Source: Diplosphaera chodatii (taxonomy: Eukaryota; Chlorophyta; Trebouxiophyceae; Prasiolales; Stichococcaceae). Taken from it: a stretch of 64,000 bases of DNA. Positions 48,701-60,454 of this stretch are shown piece after piece. Location: positions 620,001-684,000 of the forward strand of contig JAALGY010000001.1 in the NCBI GenBank assembly GCA_032358165.1, read 5' to 3'. Each line of letters begins with the position of its first letter. Within the stretch, counting starts at the first letter, position 1. Under the pieces are notes generated by a model that worked only from the letters and a program-made list of their open reading frames with translations, did no database searches and was not told where the DNA came from. Both the position numbers and the translations under genes were made by a program.

Positions 48701-51700
48701 GTGCCCTGTGGTAACTCGCTAGGGTTGTCAGCTGTTGCTGCCATCATCATCACCATTGCCCTTGCGAGCGTAGAGCAAATACACTCAAGCTGTGTTCTGT
48801 GGGAGGGCTCTGTGCGTGTGGTCAGTCTGTAGCCGGGTGATGCAAGAGTGACCAGCGCAGCAGAGGCTGTTCTGGCGCAGATGGTTGCTAGTGACAGGGT
48901 ATGGCGGGCTGACCTGCAGTGCGGGCGTGTCTTCGGCCACCGCTGTGGCCAGGCGCGCGAGCAGCAGCGCCCCCTCCGCCACAGGCGCATCGCCGGCATC
49001 TGCTGTGGCGAACGGAGTGGAAGCAGGAAGGAGCGCCTTCAGGCGCTCGCCCAGCTTTGCTGCCGTCGCATGCGCCGCCAGCAGACACCTGGTACAGCAG
49101 GCGGTCACCGGATGATACACACCTCCCGTGAGGGCAAAGGAGGCCCTGGTTGCCCTTGTGCAAGGCAGTCAGATCAACACTTGCAAGCCTGCAGTGGCTG
49201 GAAGCCCGCTGCTGCTGGTGGCAGAGGAGCGCGAACTCAGCATGGCTAATGTCCCTCGACTCGGGCGTCCATCATCACGCCATCGCACTGCCAATGGGCA
49301 GCACATGGAGCTGCGTCACACAACAGTTCGGACAGACCTGCCTCCGGCGTCACCGCTACTTACCGCTGCTGCATGAAGGGCTCCAGCTCAGCAGCCCGCG
49401 GCGAGGCTGGTGGCCGCCCGCTGCCACCCCTCCTGAAGGCACTGCTGCTGTGGGCGTCGTGCCCCCCTGGGGTCACCGGCTGCAGCAGCAGCAGCGCGTC
49501 GTCCAGTGCGCCCCGCACACCAGCATCAATGGCGGCACGCATCTCTTCAACCCTGGGCCGCCACCCTGCATGGTAGCAGTCAACTTAGGACCGGGATACG
49601 TGCTGGAACATGTGTGCTTCAAATGTCTACCGGCATTTGTGCGGCTGAGCATGCGCTGCACTTCGTGGTGCAGTTGTGGCGTTGCAGTCCAGCTTCGGAT
49701 GATTGGCATGCTTGGCTGACATGCATATGCGAGGATGTCCGACTCGCACCTTGCGGCAGCTGCTGCTGCTCGGGGTGTGGTGGTGCCGCCGGTGCGGCCG
49801 CGCCGTCAACCTCACGTGCGTGCTGCGCGGCTGGCCGCGCGCTGCCGGCGCCGCTGTGCCACGCCTCGGAGCAGAAGGCGCCGGGCGGCGCTGCCGGCAG
49901 CCTGGCGGCCGCCGCGGCTGCGGCATCAAGGGGCTGGTCGAGACCATCCACCACCTGCACCACAAATCCAACAGGGTGAGAATGACCCAGAAGAAAACGG
50001 AGTCAAACGACCGGCATGGTCTGTTTGTCGGCTGCCTCAACAGACATTGGGTCAGACACTGAGGTCTTGAAGCGTTGCGCACAGCTGAAGACGCACGTAT
50101 TGCACACTTTGCACGCCACACGGCTTCCCGAGGTTTGAAAGGGCTCCTCACCTGACTGAAGGCTGCGTCAATGAGCATCTTGCTTCGCTGCAGGAAGCTG
50201 GCCTCAAAGACTGACTGCCATACGTCCAGCTGCCGCCCCAGCACCCAGTCCGACACCGCAGCCCAGGTCCTCGGTTGCTGGTGCTGCAGCCGATGCTGCT
50301 GCGTGGGCTGCTGAAGCAGCCGCTGCTCTGCCTGCTGTCCGGCGTCCTGGCCAACTGCTGGCACTGCAGGACCCCAGGCTGCAATGGACGCCCTTGCTGC
50401 GGCCTCCGCTGCCGCCAGCTCCTGCGCCGTGGCTGCGGACTGCAGCAGCTGGGGTGCTGCCTGCTCCACTGCTGCTGCTGCAGTGGACAGCCACTTGGCA
50501 GCTGCATCGCTCGCTGCGCCTGCTGGTAGCGCCGCCAGATGCTTCACTGCCAGTTCTGTCAGGTCCTGCATGGGCCAGATGACGTCGTTGCCAGCTGTGC
50601 ATCCCCTTCTGCTCGTGCAGCCTGAAGCCGCCCGAATCTGCTGGTGTGATCGCGATCGAACACCGGCACGTTGCCACGTGCGACTCGCCGCACTTGCCTG
50701 CCATCGGTCTGCTTCGGGAGAGCCGCTGCCTCCGGCTGCCAGCGGACCAAACAGCAGCTCGCCCACGGAGTCTGCGACGTCATCCGCCGGCGGCGTCACC
50801 AGCCGTGGAAGCAGCGGAGCTGCCCCGCCCAGGTCCGACGGCGGCTGCAGCAGCAGCTCGCCCACCTGCAGCAAGCATGCATCCTCTATAGGCATGTGCC
50901 GCACGTGCAAGATGACTACATCCATCTGTGCAGTGCCCATCTGGCAGCTTGCTGCCTGCAGCATGGCTGCCGCAGTGCTGAGGCTGCAATTGCCAATGTC
51001 GCGTGTGTGTTGCCTTTGTTATTGGTGACAACAGGTGTCACGTCTCTTCCGTCAGTGCATCTGCATCACTTGCCTGACAGATGGTGTCCTGGACCAGGGC
51101 TGCCAGGTCCGTCAGGAGCGCCGCGAGCAACCCGGTGCCGCTGTCCCTGCTGGCGTCCACCCCTGCTGCCAGGCGGGCACTCAGCAGCGCAAGCCGAGAC
51201 GACAGGAACAGTTCCAGCGCCTGCGGAACCATGAATGTCCATTGTTGTGTGCACACTGGGGCCAGATCAGGAGCACTGGGTCCACAGCAGTCCTTGCATT
51301 TTGCACTCTGGCAAGCTACCGGCATGCTCATAGCCACCCGGGGTCGATCCACATCACATGCTGGCGCTTGTGTGCAAGCATGTGTCCGATCGGAAGCCCT
51401 GGTTGCCACGGCAGTTATAGACGATGTTGCGGCAATGTGACAAGTCCTGACAGTGCTGCAGAGGCTCGCTGCGAGAACAACATGAGACAGTCGCCTCGCA
51501 AATGCGGCTGAGCATCCTCAAGCATGACACGTCTTGTGCGGTACCTTCTCTTTTGCAGCTGTCTGCTGGCCCAACAACAAGTGGCTGGGCGCTTCGAAGG
51601 CCCCAGATCCATGCAACGTGTGCACATGTGCTGCTGAAAAGCTGGTTGCCTGAAACGCATGTCAGCCGGACCTGCTGCGATGTCAGCTGCTCCAGGAAGG

Positions 51701-53076
51701 CCGCCGCCGCCAGGGCATCCGCTGCCGCGGGGGCTGCCCGCCCCGCCGGGCCGCCCAGCTGCTGTTTTGCCCGATTCAGGATCTGGTCCCTGTAGTGAAT
51801 GTGGAAAGTTGTTTCACCACACTCGCACTGCAGCATTGAGCAGAGGGAAGACATTGTAAGCAGCCTAATTTCCCTGCTCCAGAATTCTGGACACAATCAT
51901 GTGCAGTGTGCAATTCGACTTCACGCCCAGCATGTGCACACCTTATGATGCTGGGACATAAGTTGTCGAGGTGTCCAACCTGAACTTGGCGACCAGGGGC
52001 CACTGCGTGCGCACGAGCGGGAACTGACGCATGGCGGGCGCCGCGTCCCCACCCTGCAGCGCCTCGTACACCAGCGACGCCCGGAGGTAGCGGTGCGCGG
52101 CCGCCAGGAAGCTGCCGGCGTCCAGGCAGCCCCACAGCGTCTCAGGCGTGTCCACCAGGTACTTGATGCGGCCGCCAACCGCTGCAATACATATGACGAC
52201 GCCCTGTTTACATGCTGCACCTTACAAACACCGCCTGCACTTCGGCAGCCCCACATCGACGTGACGTTCACGACGTCGCACTCCGTGCGAGAGTCACACA
52301 GGGTCAAGCCAGTGGTAACAAGTGCACATTCCAACTTTGAGTCGCGCATGCCGGCCCTCACCATGAAGCTGCTCCCGCTTGCTAGCGCCAGCTGACGTCT
52401 CCTCTGGCGCGGTGCCCTCTGCGGGGGTCAACCTGTCCGTCAGCTGCACCAAGCCGCCCTGCATGGTGATCGCCACCAGTGGTTGAACAAGTGATCAGCT
52501 TCCCATCACGCATCCCCATGTTGCGTGCCATGGCAGCTAGCAGGTGGCATCTCGGTGCACCTGAATGCCGGTGATGTTGTCCACGACGGCGTTGCAGGTG
52601 TTGGCCATCGCCAGGATGGTGTCCGCACTCGAAATGAGGTCCCTTCGGTCCACATAACGGGTGTCACGTCATGGCGGTGCGCACTTCTGCAAATTGTGAT
52701 CAGCACAAGCTGGCACCCCCAGATGGTGCCAAACGCCACCGCTGCCGCGTGACTGGACACGAGGGACGCGAGGGACGCACACACACCTGTAGGAGTCTCC
52801 GACCAGCTGACGCAGCGCTGCTTTCTTCTCCTCAATCTCTGCATTCGCCTTTGTCTCCACCTACATGTACCAAATGTGTGTCTGGGTTCTGCCATGCGTC
52901 CCGTTCCTCACTCTTGAGCGTGCAGTTTCTGTGTCATCCTCGGAGTTGCGCTGCTTTTGCAGGCAGGAGCGCCTCACCTCTCTGATCTCAGCCACTGTTG
53001 AGGTCTCGAACAGCAGCTCAGCTTTGCGGGCGGCCTCGCTCATCCCGTGCGCCTTCACTGGCGCTTGACGCACCAT
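45756..53076 (-). CDS. COG1: Conserved oligomeric Golgi complex subunit 1
   Basis: Lobe-A/B bridging subunit of the COG tethering complex, which captures retrograde vesicles at the Golgi and keeps glycosylation enzymes in place. Minus-strand exons 53076-52978, 52860-52787, 52642-52561, 52458-52362, 52181-51980, 51789-51672, 51220-51074, 50865-50698, 50565-50152, 49954-49750, 49565-49364, 49088-48914, 48423-48338, 48169-48091, 47902-47788, 47646-47557, 47424-47256, 46999-46801, 46631-46475, 46313-46189, 45926-45756; 3174 nt, 1057 residues, against about 1070 in Arabidopsis. The N-terminal signature is ELLFETSTVAEIREVETKAN, then KKAALRQLVGDSYRDLISSA, where the N-terminal COG assembly helix lies. 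Further matches are RIKYLVDTPETLWGCLDAGS, WVLGRQLDVWQSVFEASFLQ, LSERGVLQLLFDAQLLRTAL and QRLDPIDWATYEPYLAANIA. Two introns (after 51074 and 50698) begin with GCAAGT. Confidence 0.95.
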
Positions 53077-53459
53077 GGCGTACCCCGTGCGGCTGTGATC
53101 TGCCCTCTTGTGCGATTCAAGGGTCGGATGCTCACCTCGTTTGCATCAGCATGCCATTAGGAGAACCGTGGCACGTTGCAGCAGATAAGTAGACATGCTG
53201 GTCACTTGCATGGTATGCAAACTGCGACTTCTGCGAGGCTCATCTGAATGGACCGCAGCTTGATCGGAATTGCTGAAATTTGCATGGTGCAGTCGTAGAC
53301 ACAAGTGACGACTTGTGCTGCAGCAACAAGAGCACGCACTCCAGGCAAATGGTGTCATGTGCACCTAGCACGAACGTGCTTGCTTCGAGAGGGGTCCACC
53401 ATCGGAAGCAAATCAGCAAACAGGTCCGCTGTGAAATAGTTGTTTACTTATACCGAACT
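53077..53459. other. Spacer between FCF2 and COG1
   Basis: Both neighbours are on the minus strand; this 383-bp gap contains the COG1 promoter and the FCF2 3' UTR. Nothing further was recognised. Confidence 0.55.
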
Positions 53460-55931
53460 CTAGTGCTTTGGCTTCTTCCGCCGCGCCATCAACCGCGGGT
53501 TGGATGTCTTGCGCTTTGCAATTGTGCGCTTGTCCTTGAACTTGCTGCGCTCAGCCTGCACAGTGGCACACCACGGATGATATCGGAGTCTGGCTGTGCG
53601 TGCAGCAGGGGAGACTCGTCAGCACAATGTGCAGAACATCAACGATGTGTGCGATGCACATCTTTGTTCCGTCCAGCCAACACGAACATGCCATCCTAAC
53701 CTGCAGCTTGGCAAAGCGCCGCTTGTGCGCCTGCTGTAGTGCCTGGTCAGCCAGCAGCTCCTCTGTCAGCGTCTGTCGCCGCTCCTTCTTCGTCAACCGG
53801 CCTGCATACACGGTGATCGTCATGAAGAGCCAGGGCAATGCATGATGCCCTGTGAGGCACTGCTGCTGGTGCGAGCGGACATTAATGTGGACGTAGCAGT
53901 GGCCCAATGCGAACAGGTTGCGCACCAGTGTAGAAGTCGGTTGGACCTCCGACCACGGTGCCCATCTGGAAGTACTTTGGGAACTTTGTGGCGTCTGGGT
54001 TGCGGTAGAAGCGCTTTGGGTCCAGCGCCCCCCGCAGCGCCAGCATCCGCAGGTCCTGCTTCACCTGTGCAGGATGGTCACGCGGCTGTCAGCCGGTGAT
54101 GACACCGTAGGCCCATACGCTGAGGTCGTTCAAACGGGCGCATGCACAAGAATGTCTTCTGAAATGTGTTGGGGCGAGTATCTGCCAGCCTGCCATCTGG
54201 GCCACATGCGCAGTGGACAGCCGCGGAGGCAGCAGGGATGAAGGGTTTTGCCTGGGGCGTGATCTGGGTGGCGGGCAAATCGAACCAGCCGTCGCCCGCG
54301 GTGTCTGGGCGGCTCTTGCGCTGCTCTCGGGCAAGCCGGCGGGCGTCCTGCGGCGGCGCCAATACCTGCGGAGGCCAGCCAGCAGTAGTGCAGTTTGCGT
54401 GCAGCCATCTGAAACAGCATCACTTTCAAACCTCCGCATGCTGAGCTGCAAATGCACATGCTGTCAGGTCTTGCAGCTTGCGGAATCACAAAATCCGAAA
54501 ACTCATGATTCAAGGTCCGCTACTCAAAGACTGCACCTGCTTCGCCTGGGCTGCCAAGCCATTGCGAGCCGCCTGCTCCAACCGGTCGAGCGTCTCATCA
54601 TCATTCAGTGCGGGCAGCTGTGACTGCGGCACCCAGTGCAGTGCCGCCCTCTCTGCAGGATAGCCCACTGCATGTCAGTCGAGACACTGTCCGTGACAAG
54701 ACCTGCCAAGGTGGGTATGTGCGCACGCCGCTGAGCCAGTACAGACCATCCTTGGATCAGCAGCAAGCATGTCCACCTGCTTTGGTCAAGCCATTGGCCT
54801 CTAAGTGTGGCACTGGCACTGCCCCACTAGTGCCATCGCGCTCGTCCTCGCTGCCGCTGCTGGAGTCCTCATCTTCGCTGCTGCTGCCGTCTGACAGGTC
54901 TGTCTCGCTGGGTTCGGGCTCCTCTGATGGCTCCGCGCCACCCCCCTTGGGCTGCCGCTGCGCTGCCAGCGCCGCCGCCATGCCAGCCGCCAGCTGGTGC
55001 AGCAGGTCGTCTCCCAGCTCCATGGCCGCCGGACCTCCCGGGTCACTGTCATCAGAGTCGCTCCCTGGAGGCTGGACAGCAGCGGCACCCGCACTGTGCT
55101 GCGAAGGAGGAGACGCTGCAGCTGTCCCTGCGAGGTTATCGGCAGAAGATGCTGCAGCTCTTCCCCTGGCACTTCTGCCACCAGACGGCTGTGATGCTGG
55201 CCCTGTGCTTGCCGATGGCACAGCTTCTGACTGCTCAGCCGCTGGCTGTGCACCGTCTGCCTCAGCTGCTGCTTGTTCTGCTGATGCCGCTGCAGGTACA
55301 GCCACTGCAGCACCCTGCCGCCTGGAAGGCGTTGGTATCTGCTTGTTGCTGCCTGCCTCATCATCGTCTGCACTTGAGCACGAGCCATGTCACCGCCATG
55401 TGTATATATCAGCGGCAAGCTGGCTGCTTTTGCATGTCATTAGCACACTCGTGAGGCAGCTGAACGTCTACTCACTAGCGGTTGTGAGGGGGCTCTCTGC
55501 CTCCTGCCGTGCCTGGCGCCGCTGCGAGCGGCGCAGTGTGCCCGGCACGGCCGGTGTCACTGGCTCCTGTGCAGGTTCGCCATTGCAGCCGTCGCCACCG
55601 CTGCGGTTCGTTCTGCTGCGGCGAGTGCTGACGCCTTGCGCCTGGCTGGTGTCCTCTGTGACAGGCACATTTCTGCGAGGTTAGGCGGCTTGGCACTTGT
55701 GACGGCAAGCTTGCATGCATGCGTGAGAGACACATGACAGCCTGCCAGGCGAACTAAACCATGCGTGCATCAAGCCGAAGATGAGGCGGTGCACGATAGC
55801 CAGTGCACACCCGTGGCCTGCGACGACAACACGTCGTCAGTGGCAGGCTCCTCTGGCTCGAACTGACGACCGCCGCTGCGGCGGCGGCGGCTGGACCGCC
55901 TGGCTGTGCCTGGCTCACTGGCCGCCATCAT
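53460..55931 (-). CDS. FCF2: Pre-rRNA processing protein FCF2 (DNTTIP2 C-terminal domain family)
   Basis: Nucleolar factor for early pre-rRNA cleavage and 40S subunit production. Minus-strand exons 55931-about 55795, 55672-55476, 55367-54777, 54652-54537, 54365-54252, 54064-53926, 53801-53701, 53555-53460; 1491 nt, about 496 residues. The C-terminal Fcf2 domain reads WFDLPATQITPQ, then VKQDLRMLALRGALDPKRFY, KFPKYFQMGTVVGGPTDFYT, GRLTKKERRQTLTEELLADQ and RRFAKLQ, ending in a very basic ARRKKPKH tail, a likely nucleolar signal. The preceding ~300 residues are acidic and Ser/Ala-rich (a run of SSEDED and DERD), as in DNTTIP2. The intron after 54252 starts GCAAAA; reading it as an intron restores the family motif and the frame. 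The end of exon 1 is the only ambiguous junction. Confidence 0.93.
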
Positions 55932-56280
55932 GGCTGGTTGCGCGTTTGCTGTGCTACGACGAGTGCTGTGCTGCGTTTGGAATCAGCTGCACCCTGCAAG
56001 CCCATCGAATGCCCAAGAGATGTAGCTAGTATGAGTAGCGAGCTTGCTTGCTTCTTCCGAGACGGCGGCAGCTGCAAAGTGTGAAACAGGTGTTTGCAAC
56101 GCAACAAGCGTGTTTGTTGTGCGAGTACAGTCTGTCGCTTGCCTGGCATTGCGCATAGCAGCACACCTTGATTTCGTCTGCTGTTTGCCGGACTGATCAA
56201 GCAACCAGGAACATTTGAGTGCAGCGGCTGCCAGTCTCAGTGTCGGCCCGTGTAAGGTGCAATTGGCAAAAGGCGCCATA
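55932..56280. promoter_or_regulatory. Bidirectional promoter region, FCF2 and La
   Basis: The start codons of FCF2 (-) and La (+) are 349 bp apart and face outward, so the two RNA-biogenesis genes probably share this promoter. No specific element was assigned. Confidence 0.5.
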
Positions 56281-57805
56281 ATGGCAGAGCTGAGCGATGA
56301 GGCCAGGCAGAAAGCCCGGAAACAGGCATGCTCGTTCATGCACTGCGCACTGACACTGCACATGTTGATCGATGCATGCACGAATAGGCACATGCCACCG
56401 AGTGATGCCCTTTCATGATCATGTGCATGGGGACCGTATCACAAGCGGCACTCACCGCATCACATGCGTCGTTCAACATTCACACATGCGCTGAGGCGGC
56501 GCGCTGTTTCCGTATGGCAGGTCGAGTTCTACTTCTCAGACAGCAACCTGCCGCGCGACGCGTTCCTGCTGTCTGCGGTGGAGGAGGCGCCGGACGGCTT
56601 CGTGTCGCTGGCTCTCATCTGCACCTTCAGCCGCATGCGCACGCTGCTGGAGCTGAAGGGCGGCGAGGACGGCCCACTGACAGCCGCCAAGGTGAGCGCT
56701 GCAGAATCACCCTCAATGATGCCTGGTATGCATGCAGCAACAGCAGCAGCATGCATACTCTGCCGGATGCCCCAACCATTGCTGAACTGCCAGACAGCCC
56801 AGATGAAGGCTATACATCTGCACCCTGTCTCGCACAACAGCCTGATGCTTTTGCCGCTTGGCAGGTGCCGGAGCACGTGCTGAAGGGCGTTGCGGCGGCG
56901 CTGGCAGACTCACAGCTGCTGACTGTCAGCGAGGACGGCACCCGCATTAAGCGCACACAGGTCTGCCAGAGTCCTCTGATCGCTTTGCTTGGTTTACATA
57001 GCTCCAGCAACCCTGCGGTATACCTCCGACTGTCAGATGAGTATCCAACATCATCCGTCCTTCTAGACAATCTTCAATGGTGTGCCCAATGCTGCAGGAG
57101 CTGAACCAGGATGAGGCGATGGCGGCGATCGACGAGCGGTCCCTGTACGCCGCGCCCTTCCCGCACGACGAGTCCCTGGACAGCCTGATGGCGGTCTTCA
57201 CGGCGCACGCCCCCGTGAACAGCCTCCGCATGCGGCGCCACCTGAACAGCAAGGACTTCCGCGGCTCGGTCTTCGTGGAGTTTGCCTCCAAGGAGGACGC
57301 TGAGCGGGTAGGCCATGATCAGCGTCCATCAGAGCCCGAACCGTCAACCTGCACCGGTGACGAACAGCAACGATCTCATGATACACAGCATGCTGCACGT
57401 GGACGAGCATGTGCATGCAGCCAGAGCCCAGAAACTCAGGCTCGATGCTGCGTGTCATGCATGCAGCTGAGCGGACTACATGGTTACTACATGGTCAACT
57501 GCATGCTGCAGGTGATGAAGACACACATTGAGCATGCGGGCGCGGTCCTCCAGATGGAGCCCAAGGCAGACTATGTGGCGAGGAAGAAGCAGCAGCGCCA
57601 CGAGCGGCCGCTATCGCCCAACAACCCTGCAAACGCCAACGGCGTCGCCCCAGCGGCGGAGGCAGCACCGGCAGGCGACACGGAGATGGCAGACGCAGCA
57701 CAGCCTGGGCAGAAGGATACAGCGCCGGCAGCCAATGCGGCTGACGCAGGGGATGGGGAGCCCGCAGCGGGTACAGGGTCTGCAGCAGCGCCAGCAGCAG
57801 AGCCG

Positions 57806-57837
<32 letters not shown>

Positions 57838-59077
57838 GAAGGCAGAGCCGGCCACTGCGGCGCCAGAGGCCGCAGCGCAGGGGGCAGACAACTTTGACGT
57901 GCCGCGAGAGACGTTCGTGAGCATCAAGGTAGGCAGCCCATGATGTGCACACCCGCCTCAGCATGTGCATGGACATCTATTAATCAGTGAGAACTTCCAG
58001 TGCTGGTCCCTCTCCCGTCGCTTCAGTCCCTTGCTCACAGCCGTATGCAAGCAATTGTATGGAGACGGCTGCAAAGCATCTGAAGTTCCTGCATCTTGCC
58101 TGCAGCTGGAGGGTGAGGGCGCCAGCATGGGCTTCCATGCGATCCGCAGCTTCTTTGGGGGCCGTGACGCTGGCGTCAAATTCGTCAACTTCAAGCCGGT
58201 GGGTGTGACTAACTACGTGTTGGCCAGGTAGGCTTGTGATGGAGATTGCCCTTCATGCCCTTCACCGCACGCGCCCTCTGCGCACCCTCTGCGCACGCTG
58301 TGGGGCAGCAGGAAAGGATTCAGATCAGCTGTTGTTTGTTGCACTCGGCATGCGCCAACCAACCAGACATCCGGCTCATGATCAACACACAGGGCGACAC
58401 AGAGGGCTTTGTGCGATTCGACACCGCCGACTCTGCAAAGACGGCGCTTGCAAAGGCCGATGCCGACGGCAAGGTGGAGCTGGTCGATGGGGACGCCAAG
58501 CGGATGGCGGGCATTGCGCTCATCATCGGCGACGAGGAGCAGGCGCTGATTGACAAGGTGCGCGCTGTGAAGACTGCAGGGCTGAGGTGGCAATTAACCT
58601 GCAAACAGCTGGCGAGTCAGAGGCTGGTCCAGAAAGTGTGCTTGCAAAACAGTGATGGCTGAACAGCAGCGCGTCCCTGGTTATCTGCTTGCTGCGCCCT
58701 GGACGAACTGAACCTGAGGCCGCGTGGTCTGTGCAGCCCGTGTGTGCTTTGCATTGTTCCCGCACTGGCACAATTTTGCTAGGCTTTCGTCAAGCAATGC
58801 AAGACCTATGCCGAGGCCACATTGCTTGGCACTTTCCTGACTTTGGTGCGAGTCCCTGCCGCAGGCCACCGAGCAGTTCAAGGCCGCTGCGGAACGCGGC
58901 AGCACAGGGGGCGGCGGCGGCGGCGGCGGCAGGGGCCGGGGCGGCGGCAGGGGTCGGGGTGGGGGCAGGGGCCGAGGCAGCGGCCGGGGTGGCGGCGGCC
59001 GGGGTGGCGGCCGTGGCCGAGGGCGCAAGCGCTCGAATGATGGCGAGAGCGGCGGCGGCAAGCGGCAGAGGAACTGA
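56281..59077 (+). CDS. LA1: La protein (La motif, RRM, C-terminal xRRM and RGG tail)
   Basis: RNA chaperone that binds the 3' UUU-OH of new RNA polymerase III transcripts. Exons 56281-56325, 56521-56691, 56865-56960, 57098-57307, 57512-57928, 58106-58198, 58393-58557, 58865-59077; 1410 nt, 469 residues. Exon 1 is 15 codons (MAELSDEARQKARKQ) and its intron begins with GC. The La motif follows as VEFYFSDSNLPRDAFLLSAV. RRM1 includes RSLYAAPFPHDESLDSLMAV and RGSVFVEFASKEDAER. A long low-complexity Ala-rich linker contains a (CAG)10-encoded polyalanine run. The second, xRRM-like domain contains AIRSFFGGRDAGVKFVNFKP and GDTEGFVRFDTADSAKTAL. The last ~60 residues are a dense GRGRGGG repeat ending RKRSNDGESGGGKRQRN, with a nuclear-localisation-like cluster. 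An RGG tail this long is not usual for La proteins I know. Confidence 0.93.
57807..57836 (+). repeat. (CAG)10 microsatellite coding polyalanine
   Basis: Ten perfect CAG units within La exon 57512-57928, read in the GCA frame as alanine. Confidence 0.95.
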
Positions 59078-59434
59078 ATGGAATATTTTAGCTATGCAGA
59101 TCACATCCAGGAACAGGCAGCCTCCGGTCAGTCCTGAAACAGATGACACTGAATCGGAAACACTCACACGTACTCACTCAGCATGGTCGGTCTCCCCTTT
59201 GCTTAAACCGGTTCGTCCGTGATTTTCTCGTCGGTGATTTTCCCCCAACCCAGTCCACCTCTAGCCTGTCCCACCTTCCATCGGCCAGTCCAAGAACGAT
59301 GTTCATGTGACCTTGCCTCTCCAAGCACCAATTTGGAATGCAGGTGCAGAGAACATGTCCATTCATGCAGCAGCTGTGGAAAGGATGGAAAGGATGGTAT
59401 CTGAGCAACTGCCAGCAGGCCTACAAGTGTGACG
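59078..59434. other. Spacer downstream of La
   Basis: La 3' UTR and the presumed promoter of the next small gene. No coding signal was recognised. Confidence 0.5.
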
Positions 59435-60022
59435 ATGCGGCGTCCGTGGCATGCGCATGCCGGGCTGGGGCCTCGCCGGCACACCAGTGGTCAGCAGCTG
59501 GCATTTGCAGCGTCCATGCTGGTGCTTGTCGTCCTCGCTGGCACGCTTCTGGCCAAGGTGAGAGCAGCTAGGCAGATGACAACAGGGCATACTCAGCTGC
59601 GCGCAACAAATCCAGCATACGGCAGAGAGTGTGTCAGGTTGACAACCATGCGCTGTTACTGCCACAAGGCTGCCTGAAGCATGTTCACACCCTGCTCCGC
59701 ATCAGAACCAGCTAAGCATATAAATTGGAATGGGACACAAGAAACCTTGGGTTTCATACAGGGCGCCACCTCTCGGCGGCAGAAACCCGAGTTCACTGGC
59801 ATCGATGTGACGCCACTTCCTCCGCTACCGCCGCCGGACCAGCGGACCTTGGACGCCGCAGCATTCGCCAGCAGTGAGAGCCGTGCTGCTGCGCGAGACG
59901 AGCGCGGGCTCTGGTGGTATCAGCAGGCGAATGTAGCGGACCCTCACACACCCGCAATCATGCTGGATGCATCAGAGGGTGCCAGCGCGCCAGAGCCTGA
60001 TCTGAATGACACATACCGGTAG
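59435..60022 (+). CDS. Small single-pass membrane protein of unknown function
   Basis: Two exons, 59435-59557 and 59762-60022, join in phase at a GTGAGA donor and a TACAG acceptor and encode 127 residues. The first exon gives a basic, His/Arg-rich N-terminus of about 20 residues, then one hydrophobic helix, LAFAASMLVLVVLAGTLL. The second exon is hydrophilic and Pro/Ala/Asp-rich: KPEFTGIDVTPLPPLPPPDQ, a stretch of ALAs and charged residues, RGLWWYQQAN, and a tail ending PEPDLNDTYR. This layout (short basic head, one anchor, soluble tail) suits a mitochondrial or plastid inner-membrane or ER anchor protein. I recognise no family. Support is the clean intron and amino-acid composition only, so it could still be a chance reading. 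Confidence 0.5.
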
Positions 60023-60454
60023 ATGGGGTTGTGGTCGATCCTTGCTTGTCACCGAAATGACTGGGCTTGCCAGATGGGTGACCATTTGACTTACCAGCGT
60101 TGGAACAGGTCAGCTTTGTACACCACTATCTCCCGCCGAACAATGTTGCTGATGGCTGACAGGCTGTCATATTATACCTGCTTCCTTCTGCTTCCATTGC
60201 CAGATTCGATGATGTTGGCATCAGAGGGATGATACATGTTGCAATGTTGTGAGCCAATCGCCGCTGCAGATAGGCCAGTTGCTGCTTGACCCCCTGTAAT
60301 ACCAATTGAGCCTGTGATACCAATTCAGCCTTGTCGATTAACGCTCCGTGAATTACAAGAGCTTCTAGGCACTGATCTGTGTTCAAGGTGCAAGTCCACA
60401 CGCTACGTCTTGAGTGGTACACAAGGTGATCGCCAGCCGCTTTAGCACAGCACA
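60023..60454. other. Spacer upstream of TrpD
   Basis: Includes two close imperfect copies of a GATACCAATT-type motif near 60298-60330. No coding signal was seen. Confidence 0.45.

Noticed and set aside
49627..50964. Continuous 445-residue minus frame in COG1
   Set aside because: Three COG1 exons happen to lie in one open frame through their introns. Conserved protein and donor/acceptor sites show that they are separate exons.
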